Origin: Microbacterium sp. p3-SID336
Lineage (GTDB): Bacteria > Actinomycetota > Actinomycetes > Actinomycetales > Microbacteriaceae
Assembly (NCBI RefSeq): GCF_025143365.1
Contig: NZ_JALXPE010000031.1
Coordinates: 1-49,118, forward strand
Reading direction: 5' to 3'
DNA length: 49,118 bases
Positions 8,670 to 17,650 of this stretch are shown piece by piece. The translations under genes were made by a program, and so were the position numbers. The notes beneath the pieces are model-generated. The model ran no database searches. It was not told the DNA's origin and worked only from the letters and a program-made list of their open reading frames with translations. The stretch's first letter is position 1, and every line of letters begins with the position of its first letter.

Positions 8670-8984
8670 TCAGGCCGCGAGACCCCACAGGCGCAGCAGC
8701 GCAGCGGTCAGTGCCGCGGCGATCACGACCACCAGGAACGACTGCCGCAGCCAGAGAAGGCCGGCCGCGACGAGCAGCGCCGGGACACGGGCGTCCACCG
8801 TGATCGCCTGTCCGGCCCCGAGGGTCTGCACGGCGACGAGCGCCGCCAGCAGCGCGACCGTGAGCAGGTCCGAGATGCGCGCGGGTCGCGGCGCCTCGAG
8901 CACCTTCGGGGGCACCAGATAGCCCGCGGCCTTGAGCGCGAGGCAGATCAACGCGGCGAGCAGGATCGCACTCCACAGGCTCAT
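8670..8984 (-). CDS. azlD: AzlD-like branched-chain amino acid export subunit
   Basis: A 104-residue membrane protein with four helices (about residues 4-24, 38-60, 66-82 and 84-100), matching the AzlD family. AzlD is the small partner of AzlC in exporters of branched-chain amino acids, and other substrates are possible. Its ATG overlaps the azlC stop as ATGA, so the two are translationally coupled. It is the last gene of the operon, with 42 bases before the next gene's start region. Confidence 0.85.
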   Translation of the reverse strand: MSLWSAILLAALICLALKAAGYLVPPKVLEAPRPARISDLLTVALLAALVAVQTLGAGQAITVDARVPALLVAAGLLWLRQSFLVVVIAAALTAALLRLWGLAA

Positions 8985-9694
8985 GCCGTCTCCCCCGTCG
9001 TCGGGCTGTCCGCGTCAGCCGCGCGCCCCAGCCAGTTGAACCAGCCCACCACGATCGCGACCAGAGCCGCGACGAGCACGGGCAGGCCCGGCATCAGGAA
9101 CGGCGTGAGGGCGGCGGCGACCACGGCCGCTGCGACCCCGACGGCGACGGCCTGGCGCTGCCGCAGCCGCGGCCACAGGAGAGCGAGGAATGCGGCGGCA
9201 GCGGCGGCGTCGAGCCCCCAGGTCTTCGGGTCCCCCAGCACGTCGCCGACCAGGGCCCCGATCAGTGTGGTGGCGTTCCAGCCGAGGAAGATGCCGATCC
9301 CGGTGACCCAGAAGCCGACGCGGCGCAGGCGCGGGTCGCCCTGCGAGATCGCGACCGCCGTGGATTCGTCGATCGTGAAGTGCGCGGCGGCGGCGCGACG
9401 CAGCGGACCGCCCCCCACGATCGGGGACATGCGCATGCCGTAGGCGACATTGCGGACGCCGAGCAGGGCTGCGGAGGCGATGGCCGAGGGCAGTGCGGCG
9501 AGTCCGCCCGCCGTGAACACCCCCACGAACGCGAACTGCGAGCCGCCGGTGAACATGAGCAGGCTCAGCACGCACGTCTGCCACACGTCGAGGCCGGCGG
9601 CGACGGCGAGCGCTCCGAAGGAGATGCCGTAGGCGCTGGTCGCGAGCACGACGCCCAGCGCCTCGCGCCACACCTCCCGCTCAGCGGTCACCAT
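8981..9694 (-). CDS. azlC: AzlC-like branched-chain amino acid export permease
   Basis: A 237-residue permease of the AzlC (LIV-E) family. It forms the exporter with AzlD. Family features include ASAYGISFGALAVAAGL near the N-terminus, FTGGSQFAFVGVF, and the RNVAYGMRMSPI segment. At least six hydrophobic helices follow. I place the start at the ATG ending at 9694, which has GGAGG 7 nt upstream. The longer open frame beyond it reads antisense into the regulator gene. It is divergent from an XRE-cupin regulator across 99 bases carrying a good promoter and TGAACAC repeats, so that regulator very likely controls it. Confidence 0.9.
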   Translation of the reverse strand: MVTAEREVWREALGVVLATSAYGISFGALAVAAGLDVWQTCVLSLLMFTGGSQFAFVGVFTAGGLAALPSAIASAALLGVRNVAYGMRMSPIVGGGPLRRAAAAHFTIDESTAVAISQGDPRLRRVGFWVTGIGIFLGWNATTLIGALVGDVLGDPKTWGLDAAAAAAFLALLWPRLRQRQAVAVGVAAAVVAAALTPFLMPGLPVLVAALVAIVVGWFNWLGRAADADSPTTGETA

Positions 9695-9717
9695 CCGCTC
9701 CTCCGCGCTGTTCGCTC

Positions 9718-9794
9718 TGATGAACACACGATCATCATTCTGAACACCAATGGATGCATAGTCAAGCGAACGAACGTTTGCCATGATGAACACA
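9718..9794. promoter_or_regulatory. TGAACAC operator repeats
   Basis: Three direct copies of TGAACAC, at 9721-9727, 9741-9747 and 9787-9793. Two are extended to TGATGAACACA (9718-9728 and 9784-9794). The first two lie on the azlC promoter and start point. The third runs into the regulator's own ATG. Their starts are spaced 20 and 46 bases apart. An inverted pair GTTCGC (9710-9715) and GCGAAC (9766-9771) also brackets the azlC promoter. They are likely sites for the adjacent XRE-cupin protein, which would also explain autoregulation. This is inference from position. Confidence 0.5.
9737..9765 (-). promoter_or_regulatory. azlCD promoter
   Basis: Minus-strand TTGACT (9765-9760), 17 nt spacer, CAGAAT (9742-9737). 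This is a near-consensus sigma-70-type promoter. Transcription would begin near 9730 and leave a leader of about 35 nt with a Shine-Dalgarno site. One TGAACAC element overlaps the -10 and another lies just downstream of the start. Confidence 0.65.
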
Positions 9795-10342
9795 TGGAAG
9801 ACCTCCGCACCCGCATCGCCCGCACGCTCCGCCGCGAGCGCGAAGGCTCCGGGCTGTCCGTCTCGGAGCTCGCCCGTCGCGCCGGCGTGTCCAAGGCCAC
9901 GGTGTCGCAGCTCGAGAACGGCGCCGGCAACCCGAGCGTCGAGACGCTGTGGGCGCTCGGCGTCGCCCTCGGGGTCCCGTTCGCCGTGCTCGTCGACCAG
10001 CAGGCGAATGCGCCCACGCTGATCCGCGCCGACGAGCTGGCGGGAGTCCCCTCCGCTGCCGCCGCCTACAGCGCCACGCTGCTCTCCGCGAGCCCGCCGG
10101 GTGCACGGCGCGACGTCTACCTGATCCAGGCCGAACCCGGTGATCCGCGCCGCTCGGATCCGCACCACCCCGGCACCATCGAGCACGTGATCCTCATCGC
10201 AGGGCAGGCCCGCATCGGACCGCCCGACGAGCCGATCGTGCTCGACCCCGGCGACTACCTCACCTACCCCGGGGACGCGGCGCACATCTTCGAGGCGACG
10301 AAGCCGGGCACGAGCGCCGTGCTCATCTCGGAGCTGCGCTGA
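9794..10342 (+). CDS. XRE-cupin transcriptional regulator
   Basis: A 182-residue DNA-binding regulator. Residues about 6-60 form an XRE helix-turn-helix (LSVSELARRAGVSKATVSQL, then ENGAGNPSVETLWALG). Residues about 105-180 form a cupin domain that probably binds a small effector (HPGTIEHVILIAGQARIG, then LDPGDYLTYPGDAAHIFEA). Such regulators commonly control a divergent transporter or catabolic gene. Here the partner is azlCD, so an amino-acid effector is plausible. The ATG at 9794 is chosen because the HTH begins right after it. The region upstream is promoter DNA with no family match. Confidence 0.9.
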   Translation: MEDLRTRIARTLRREREGSGLSVSELARRAGVSKATVSQLENGAGNPSVETLWALGVALGVPFAVLVDQQANAPTLIRADELAGVPSAAAAYSATLLSASPPGARRDVYLIQAEPGDPRRSDPHHPGTIEHVILIAGQARIGPPDEPIVLDPGDYLTYPGDAAHIFEATKPGTSAVLISELR

Positions 10343-10345
10343 CCG

Positions 10346-11974
10346 TCACTCCGCCCCGCGTCGAGGCGAGGGATCAGGGATCTCGTGCGGCCGGTATTGG
10401 GGCAGCCGCGACGCGGGAAGGATCGCGAGCGCACTCACCGCGGCGAGCAGCAGCAGCCCCAGCTTCAGCGTGCGCAACCGCGCCTCCTCGTTCACGGCCA
10501 CCGCGGCATCCACCTGCGCGGGCGTGGCATCCGTCGTCTCGAGCACCACGCGCAGGTCGTCGTTGCTGATGAAGTTCACCTCGTTCAGGTCGACCTGGGA
10601 TACCAGCGACGGCGGCAGCTCCGGATGCTCGACCACCGCGCGCCCGACATTCAGGGCGAGCAGCGACACCAGCAGCGCCCCCGCGAGCGCCGTGCCGACC
10701 GCACTCGCGAGGTTCTGCGTCGTCCCGCGGAGCGAGCCCACGTCGCCCGCGAGCTCGGCAGGGGCCGCCGTGACCAGCACGTTGAAGACCAGGGTCACGA
10801 GTGCGCCCTGTCCGATGCCGAACACGATCAGCCCCGCGATGGTCGGGATGGTCTCCCAGTTGTTCGTCACCACGACCGACAGCCAGACCAGCGCCGCCGT
10901 CGTGAGGATGAACCCGAAGACGCCGATCGTGCGCGGCGGGTACCGCGTGTAGAAGCGCACGACGAGCGTGGCCGTGATGAACACCGTGAGGTTGAACGGC
11001 ATCATGGCGAGGGAGGTGTCGAAGGGCGTGCGCCCCTGCACGATCTGGATGTACAGCGGGATCGTGAAGTTCACGCAGGCTTCGAGCGCCACCACGATGA
11101 ACATCGCGTAGACCGCCGCCCGCTCCCGGGAGGACCCGAGGACGCTGAGGTCGATGAGCGGCACCTTGCCCTCGCGCATCCGCCGTCGCGTCCACAGGAA
11201 GAAGCCCTGTCCGAGCACGAGGCCCAGCACGATGAGCACGGGCGCCGGTGAGAGCCCGAGGATGCTGAACGGCGCCGCGGGGGTCGCCGCGACGGCTCCC
11301 CAGCTGTTCAGGTTGTTGAACCCGAGCGTGAGCAGCACGATCGCCGCGCCGATGAGCAGCGACGCGACGAGATCGATGCGGATCGACGCGTCCCCGCGGT
11401 CGCCCCGCAGCGTGAAGCTCAGTGCGAACACCGCGACCGCGATGCCCAGCACGATGAAGAACAGCGGACGCCACCCGACCAGGGTCCCCAGCGTTCCGCC
11501 GATCAGGAACGCGCTGACGCCCGAGATGGCGCGCGCGGAGCCGATCGCGCCGATCGCGGTGGCCTGCTGGGGTCCGCGGTAGTTCTCCGCGATCAGGGCG
11601 ACGATCGACGGCACGATGATCGCCGCGGCCGCGCCGGCGACGGCCTGACCGGCGATCGCCCACCACACCGTCGGCGCCATCAGCATCATGACCGCCGAGC
11701 CGGCGAACAGGGCGACCACGACCCGGAAGATCAGCACCCAGCCGACCCGCTGGCCGAGCTTCGCTCCCGTCATGACGAGAGCAGCGACCGCCAGGCCGTA
11801 CATCACGATCGTGGTGCTCGCGACGGTGGGCGGCACCCCGAAGTCGCTCACCATGCCGCCGAGCGAGATCGGCAGCGCTGCGACGTTGAAGGACATCAGC
11901 ACCTGCGCGAGGAACAGGCTGACCATCGGCAGCCACGAGCTCTTCACGGGGGCCTGCGTCGTCGTCTCGGTCAT
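10346..11974 (-). CDS. DHA2-type MFS transporter
   Basis: A 542-residue major facilitator superfamily protein with about 14 membrane helices, in the drug:H+ antiporter-2 style. The first helix is around residues 14-38, and the motif region KLGQRVGWVLIFRVVVALFA follows helix 2. A soluble loop of about 60 residues (roughly 440-505: HPELPPSLVSQVDLNEVNF and onward) lies before the last helix. The ATG at 11974 has GGAGG 7 nt upstream. It follows glutaminase by 16 bases on the same strand, so the pair is probably one operon, and a substrate linked to glutamine or glutamate is possible but unproven. It converges on the XRE-cupin gene with 3 bases between. Confidence 0.88.
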   Translation of the reverse strand: MTETTTQAPVKSSWLPMVSLFLAQVLMSFNVAALPISLGGMVSDFGVPPTVASTTIVMYGLAVAALVMTGAKLGQRVGWVLIFRVVVALFAGSAVMMLMAPTVWWAIAGQAVAGAAAAIIVPSIVALIAENYRGPQQATAIGAIGSARAISGVSAFLIGGTLGTLVGWRPLFFIVLGIAVAVFALSFTLRGDRGDASIRIDLVASLLIGAAIVLLTLGFNNLNSWGAVAATPAAPFSILGLSPAPVLIVLGLVLGQGFFLWTRRRMREGKVPLIDLSVLGSSRERAAVYAMFIVVALEACVNFTIPLYIQIVQGRTPFDTSLAMMPFNLTVFITATLVVRFYTRYPPRTIGVFGFILTTAALVWLSVVVTNNWETIPTIAGLIVFGIGQGALVTLVFNVLVTAAPAELAGDVGSLRGTTQNLASAVGTALAGALLVSLLALNVGRAVVEHPELPPSLVSQVDLNEVNFISNDDLRVVLETTDATPAQVDAAVAVNEEARLRTLKLGLLLLAAVSALAILPASRLPQYRPHEIPDPSPRRGAE

Positions 11975-11990
11975 GTCCGCTCCTCCGGTG

Positions 11991-13031
11991 TCATCGCCGT
12001 CTCGTCGCCGCGCGCTCGTTCGAGCCGCCCTGGCCTGGAGCGGGCGCGGACGCGAACAGGTTCAGCCCCAGCGAACGCGACAGGTGGCCGATCGCCATCT
12101 GCGCGCGCACCGAGTTGCCCGCCTCGTCGAGCCGCGGGGAGAAGCCCGCGACGGCGCCCTTGCCCGGCGACACCGCGACGATGCCACCGGCCACCCCCGA
12201 CTTCGCCGGGAGACCGATCTCGAACAGCCAGTCCCCCGAGCGCTCGTACAGACCGCTCGCAGCGACCACGGCCAGCGTGTCGCGACACACCTCGGCAGAC
12301 ACGACCCGCTCCCCCGTGATCGGGTTCACTCCCCCGTCGGCGAGCGTCGCGCCCATCACGGCCAGGTCGTGCGCGGTCACGCTCAGGGCGCACTGCCGGG
12401 TGTAGACGTCGACCACCTCATCGGGATCGCCGTCGAGCCGCCCGTAGCTGCGCAGCAGCCAGCCGAGCGCCCGGTTGCGCTCATTGGACGCCGCCTCGGA
12501 GGCGTACACGACGCCGTCCAGGCTCAGTGGTCTCCCTGCGAAGGCGGATAGGCCCTCTCGCACCCGCTCCCACTGCTCGACGGCGGTGGTGCCGGGCATG
12601 AGCGCCGTCGTCGCGATCGCGCCCGCGTTGACCATCGGATTGCGCGGGTGCCCGTCGTTCAGCTCGAGTGCGACGACCGAGTTGAACGCGAGTCCGGTGT
12701 TGTTGACGCCCACGATGTCGCGCACCCGCTCGTGCCCGTGCTCCTGGATCGCCAGCGCGTAGACGAACATCTTGGAGATCGACTGGATCGAGAACGCATG
12801 CAGCGCGTCGCCCGCATCGTGCACGCCGCCGCCGACCTCGATCACGGCGAGACCGAACAGCTCGGGGTCGACCTCGGCGAGCACCGGGATGTAGTCCGCG
12901 ACGCGCCCGCCCTGCTCCCGCGCATACCGTGCATGGGCCTCGCGCACGATCTCCTCGACGCGGTCCCACCCCGGCAGGGTTCCGGTCGAGACCTCCTGCG
13001 GCACGTCGAGCCAGGCAGCCGGGTCGAGCAC
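11991..13031 (-). CDS. glsA: Glutaminase (serine-dependent, beta-lactamase fold)
   Basis: A 346-residue glutaminase that hydrolyses L-glutamine to glutamate and ammonia. The catalytic SxxK is S84-I-S-K87 in HAFSIQSISKMFVYAL. Further family stretches are NPMVNAGAIATTALM and VYTRQCALSVTAHDLAVMGA. It is longer than the usual roughly 305 residues, through a short C-terminal tail (APAPGQGGSNERAATRRR). The start is a GTG at 13031 with GGAGG 5 nt upstream, and a TACGGT -10 lies at 13078-13073. It lies 16 bases upstream of the MFS gene. Glutaminases can serve acid resistance, because ammonia release consumes protons. Whether that applies here is unknown. Confidence 0.93.
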   Translation of the reverse strand: MLDPAAWLDVPQEVSTGTLPGWDRVEEIVREAHARYAREQGGRVADYIPVLAEVDPELFGLAVIEVGGGVHDAGDALHAFSIQSISKMFVYALAIQEHGHERVRDIVGVNNTGLAFNSVVALELNDGHPRNPMVNAGAIATTALMPGTTAVEQWERVREGLSAFAGRPLSLDGVVYASEAASNERNRALGWLLRSYGRLDGDPDEVVDVYTRQCALSVTAHDLAVMGATLADGGVNPITGERVVSAEVCRDTLAVVAASGLYERSGDWLFEIGLPAKSGVAGGIVAVSPGKGAVAGFSPRLDEAGNSVRAQMAIGHLSRSLGLNLFASAPAPGQGGSNERAATRRR

Positions 13032-13116
13032 GCGTCCTCCTCGGATCCGAGACGCCCCCAGTCGTCACCGTCACCGTAGCGCTCGCGCCCGCGCGCCGCT
13101 AGAGGCTGCCGCCCTC

Positions 13117-13174
13117 GGGTGACGAGCCCTCGGCCCGCGCCCCCGTCATGCCGTCACCCGCGGGTGACGAGCCC
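13117..13174. repeat. Duplicated intergenic hairpin sequence
   Basis: GGGTGACGAGCCC occurs at 13117-13129 and again at 13162-13174, a 45-base period, with the following bases also similar (CGGCCCGCGC and CGACCCGCGC). The second copy starts inside a perfect 16-bp palindrome, GTCACCCGCGGGTGAC (13153-13168). The sequence lies between the lytic-transglycosylase stop and the glutaminase promoter, so it may terminate the former. Confidence 0.55.
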
Positions 13175-13190
13175 CCGACCCGCGCGCCGG

Positions 13191-14081
13191 TCAGTACCAG
13201 TTCACAGCCTGCGAGTGCCCCCAGGCGCTGCACGGCGTGCCGTAGACGTCCGCGATGTAGCCGAGCCCCCACGCGATCTGCGTCGCGGCGTTGCTCTGCC
13301 AGTCACTGCCGGCCGAGGCCATCTTGCTGCCGGGGAGCGCCTGCGGGATGCCGGTCGCGCCGCTGGGGTTGTAGGCCTTGTAGTTCCAGCCGGACTCCTT
13401 GTTCCACAGCGAATTCAGGCAGGAGAACTGGTCCCCGCCCCAGCCGTAGCGGTCGGCCATCATCTGCTGCGCCGTGGCCTTGGCGCCGTCCACCGTGTTG
13501 GCGGAGGCGAGGGCGGCGGCGGCGGCAGCGGCCTGCTCGGCCGCGACGCGGGCGGCCTCCGCGGCGGCCTCCTCCGCGGCCTTCTGCTCCTGCGCGGCCG
13601 TGAAGGCCTGCTGCAGCGTGGCGGTCGCGCTGACGACTTCCTCCGTCTCGGCCGCGGCCTGCTCGGCGGTGACCGTCACGAGCAGCAGCGGGAGCGTGCT
13701 GCGGTCGGAGAGCGTGTCCAGGTCGTCCTCCAGCTGCGCGGTGTCGACGGGCGCCGCCGCGCTCACATCGAGCCCGGAGGCGGCGACCTCGGCGGTGAGA
13801 GCATCGGCCGCGGCGACCGCGTCCTCCCCGGCCGAGACCGTCATCACGGCCTTGTCGGCCATGCGCGTGAGCGGCTCGGCGCCGAACGCCTGGCTCGTGA
13901 CGGCGGAGGCCGCGTCCGGGCGCTCGGCCCCGGCCGCGGGGGCGATGCCCACGGTGAGGGTGATGCCGACGAGCGCGGCGGCCGCGGTGCCGAGGATCAG
14001 CAGCGGGGTGCGAGCGGTGACAGTGGCGCGGGCGGCTGCCGCGTCGGAGGCGCGCCGAAGCGCACGGGTCTTCTGAAGCAT
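13191..14081 (-). CDS. Secreted lytic-transglycosylase-like cell wall protein
   Basis: A 296-residue protein with an Arg-rich N-terminus, one export helix (about residues 28-50) and an extracytoplasmic region. Residues about 60-190 are Ala/Glu-rich and probably helical or coiled (EEVVSATATLQQAFTAAQEQ). The last 90 residues are a lysozyme-like SLT domain: FSCLNSLWNKESGWNYKAYN, with E229 as the likely catalytic acid, then SGATGIPQALPGSKMAS. It probably cleaves peptidoglycan during growth. The ATG at 14081 is chosen because the Arg-rich region and signal helix follow directly. No good Shine-Dalgarno site is visible, and a TTG at 14147 would add 22 residues. It is on the same strand as typA but separated by a terminator. 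Confidence 0.83.
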   Translation of the reverse strand: MLQKTRALRRASDAAAARATVTARTPLLILGTAAAALVGITLTVGIAPAAGAERPDAASAVTSQAFGAEPLTRMADKAVMTVSAGEDAVAAADALTAEVAASGLDVSAAAPVDTAQLEDDLDTLSDRSTLPLLLVTVTAEQAAAETEEVVSATATLQQAFTAAQEQKAAEEAAAEAARVAAEQAAAAAAALASANTVDGAKATAQQMMADRYGWGGDQFSCLNSLWNKESGWNYKAYNPSGATGIPQALPGSKMASAGSDWQSNAATQIAWGLGYIADVYGTPCSAWGHSQAVNWY

Positions 14082-14209
14082 GGGTTCGACTTTCGGGTCG
14101 TCGTACGCCCTTGCAGGGGACTCATCGGGAGCTCGCCCCAGGCGCAAGTCACCGAGTCTGCATCGTCAAGCTGAACAAAAACTAGCCCTCACCTGGGATT
14201 TTCATGAGA

Positions 14210-14247
14210 AAGGGCCCCGCGAGGCCAGCTGGCGACGTGGGGCCCTT
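14210..14247 (-). terminator. Terminator after typA
   Basis: A 9-bp perfect inverted repeat, AAGGGCCCC (14210-14218) and GGGGCCCTT (14239-14247), with a nested GCCAGCTGGC palindrome in the loop. On the minus strand it is followed by TTTCTC. It lies 20 bases after the typA stop. Between it and the lytic-transglycosylase start (14082-14209) I see no gene and no riboswitch that I can recognise. Confidence 0.75.
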
Positions 14248-14267
14248 CCCGAAGGATCGGCGTGCGA

Positions 14268-16181
<1,914 letters not shown>

Positions 16182-16270
16182 ACAAGGGTCCTCAAAAGGT
16201 GTGGGGTTGCGCCGGGAAGCCGACGTTCCAGGATAACGTACCGGCGGCCTGCCTTCCTGAGCGCAGGTCG

Positions 16271-16276
16271 TAGCAT
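16271..16276 (+). promoter_or_regulatory. -10 box of the leaderless CPBP gene
   Basis: TAGCAT, followed after 7 nt by the GTG at 16284, with no Shine-Dalgarno site between. This supports the GTG as the true start and a leaderless transcript. Confidence 0.55.
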
Positions 16277-16283
16277 CGAGTTC

Positions 16284-17075
16284 GTGACCCCCGCCGCCCC
16301 TCTCCCCGCCCCGCGCGAGAGCCGCGCCCGCCTGTGGTGGGAGATCGCGATCGTGCTGGCCCTGGGGCTCGGACAGTCGGCGGTGTACGCGATCGTGCAG
16401 CTCGCCTATCGGCTCACCGACGACGTGCCCCTGGCGGACCAGACCGCCACGCTCAACCCCTCGCGCAGCGACCGCGAGCTGTTCGACCTGATCTATCAGC
16501 TGCTCTCGATCGGGTTCTCCCTCGTGCCGGTGCTGCTCGTGTGCTTCCTGCTCTGGCAGCGACGCCGCCCGCACCTCGCGCGGCTCGGACTGGACGGGAC
16601 CAGGGTCATCGGCGACGTCGGCCGCGGAGTGCTCCTGGTGGTGGCCATCGGGGTGCCGGGACTCGCGCTCTACCTCGTCGGGCGCGCGACCGGGCTCTTC
16701 GTCGCCGTGAACCCCGCGGGCCTCGACGCGTACTGGTGGACCGTGCCCGTGCTCCTGCTCGCCGCGGCCCGCGCCTCGCTGCAGGAGGAGTTCGTCGTGC
16801 TCGGCTACCTGTTCGCGCGGCTCCGGCAGCTCGGCTGGTCGCCCTGGGCCATCATCGTCGCCACCTCGGTGCTGCGCGCGAGCTACCACCTGTATCAGGG
16901 CCCGGGCGCCTTCATCGGCAACCTCGCGATGGGCCTGCTCTTCGGATGGCTGTTCCAGCGCTCCGGACGGCTGCTGCCGTTCCTGGTGGCGCACTTCCTG
17001 ATCGACGCCACCGTCTTCGTCGGCTACCCCTGGGCGGCCGCCACCTGGCCGAGCCTGTTCGGCCTGCCCGGCTGA
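16284..17075 (+). CDS. CPBP-family intramembrane protease-like protein
   Basis: A 263-residue polytopic membrane protein of the CPBP (CAAX protease and bacteriocin-processing, Abi) family, putative glutamic intramembrane proteases. Motif 1 is the EE pair in LQEEFVVLGYLFARL, without the arginine of the classical EExxxR. Motif 2 is RASYHLYQGPGAFIGN with its histidine, and motif 3 is FLVAHFLIDATVF with a second histidine. About seven helices are visible. The GTG start at 16284 is set by the leaderless -10. It is convergent with the PH-domain-like gene, with 6 bases between the stops. Its substrate is unknown. Confidence 0.85.
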   Translation: MTPAAPLPAPRESRARLWWEIAIVLALGLGQSAVYAIVQLAYRLTDDVPLADQTATLNPSRSDRELFDLIYQLLSIGFSLVPVLLVCFLLWQRRRPHLARLGLDGTRVIGDVGRGVLLVVAIGVPGLALYLVGRATGLFVAVNPAGLDAYWWTVPVLLLAAARASLQEEFVVLGYLFARLRQLGWSPWAIIVATSVLRASYHLYQGPGAFIGNLAMGLLFGWLFQRSGRLLPFLVAHFLIDATVFVGYPWAAATWPSLFGLPG

Positions 17076-17081
17076 CCCGGA

Positions 17082-17648
17082 TCAGGTGGCGTTCACGAAC
17101 ACCAGTGCCGCGGCCGCCCACAGCACGATCACCGCGAGCGCGATCAGCGCGGCACCGTCCCACGTGCGACGGATGGGCGCGTCCGCCGTCGCGGGGGCCG
17201 CGCTCCAGCGGTCCCTGATCGCTGTCAGGGCCTGCAGCCCCGCCGGCACCTTGGGCTCGTCGTCCTCGCTGCGGCTCGGCCGCGGCGGGCGCGCCCTGGC
17301 CGGGCCTCCCCAGCAGCTGACGGTGCGGCCGTCGTCGAGCTGGAACTCCAGCTGCCAGCGCATATCGATGTCGCGCACCCGCGCCCAGCCGAAGCTCGTG
17401 CGGCGCAGCAGGTTGCGCACGGTCACGCCCTCGGCATCCACGCGCACGGACGACACGAAGCTGATCTCGTAGACGATCCACAGCGCCAGCAGCATCCACG
17501 GTGCGATCAGCAGCGCCTGCACGACGCTGCCGTTCACGACGGTGTCTCCGAGCAGGAACAGCACGAGCAGCACGCTCAGCACCAGGATGACCGTGCCCGA
17601 GGACGCACGGTAGAGCCGTGCGTCCTCGGGGTGTGCGGACGGGGCCAC
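17082..17648 (-). CDS. PH-domain-like membrane protein coupled to the ABC operon
   Basis: A 188-residue membrane protein. Two adjacent helices (about residues 16-55) are followed by a bacterial PH-like domain (about 60-110: ISFVSSVRVDAEGVTVRNLL, then WARVRDIDMRWQLEFQLDDG), an Arg/Pro-rich linker and a C-terminal helix (about 164-185). The start is a GTG at 17648, only 2 bases after the stop of the ABC ATPase gene, so it is the last gene of that operon by translational coupling. Similar proteins are widespread in actinobacteria without a known job. No link to transport is demonstrated. Confidence 0.75.
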   Translation of the reverse strand: MAPSAHPEDARLYRASSGTVILVLSVLLVLFLLGDTVVNGSVVQALLIAPWMLLALWIVYEISFVSSVRVDAEGVTVRNLLRRTSFGWARVRDIDMRWQLEFQLDDGRTVSCWGGPARARPPRPSRSEDDEPKVPAGLQALTAIRDRWSAAPATADAPIRRTWDGAALIALAVIVLWAAAALVFVNAT

Positions 17649-17650
17649 GC

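Noticed and set aside
14082..14209. Cyclic-di-AMP (ydaO) riboswitch ahead of the lytic-transglycosylase gene
   Set aside because: Such switches precede some actinobacterial cell-wall hydrolase genes, but the conserved GGGGGACCCA and CCGAAUCCG-like elements are not visible and the leader is too short.
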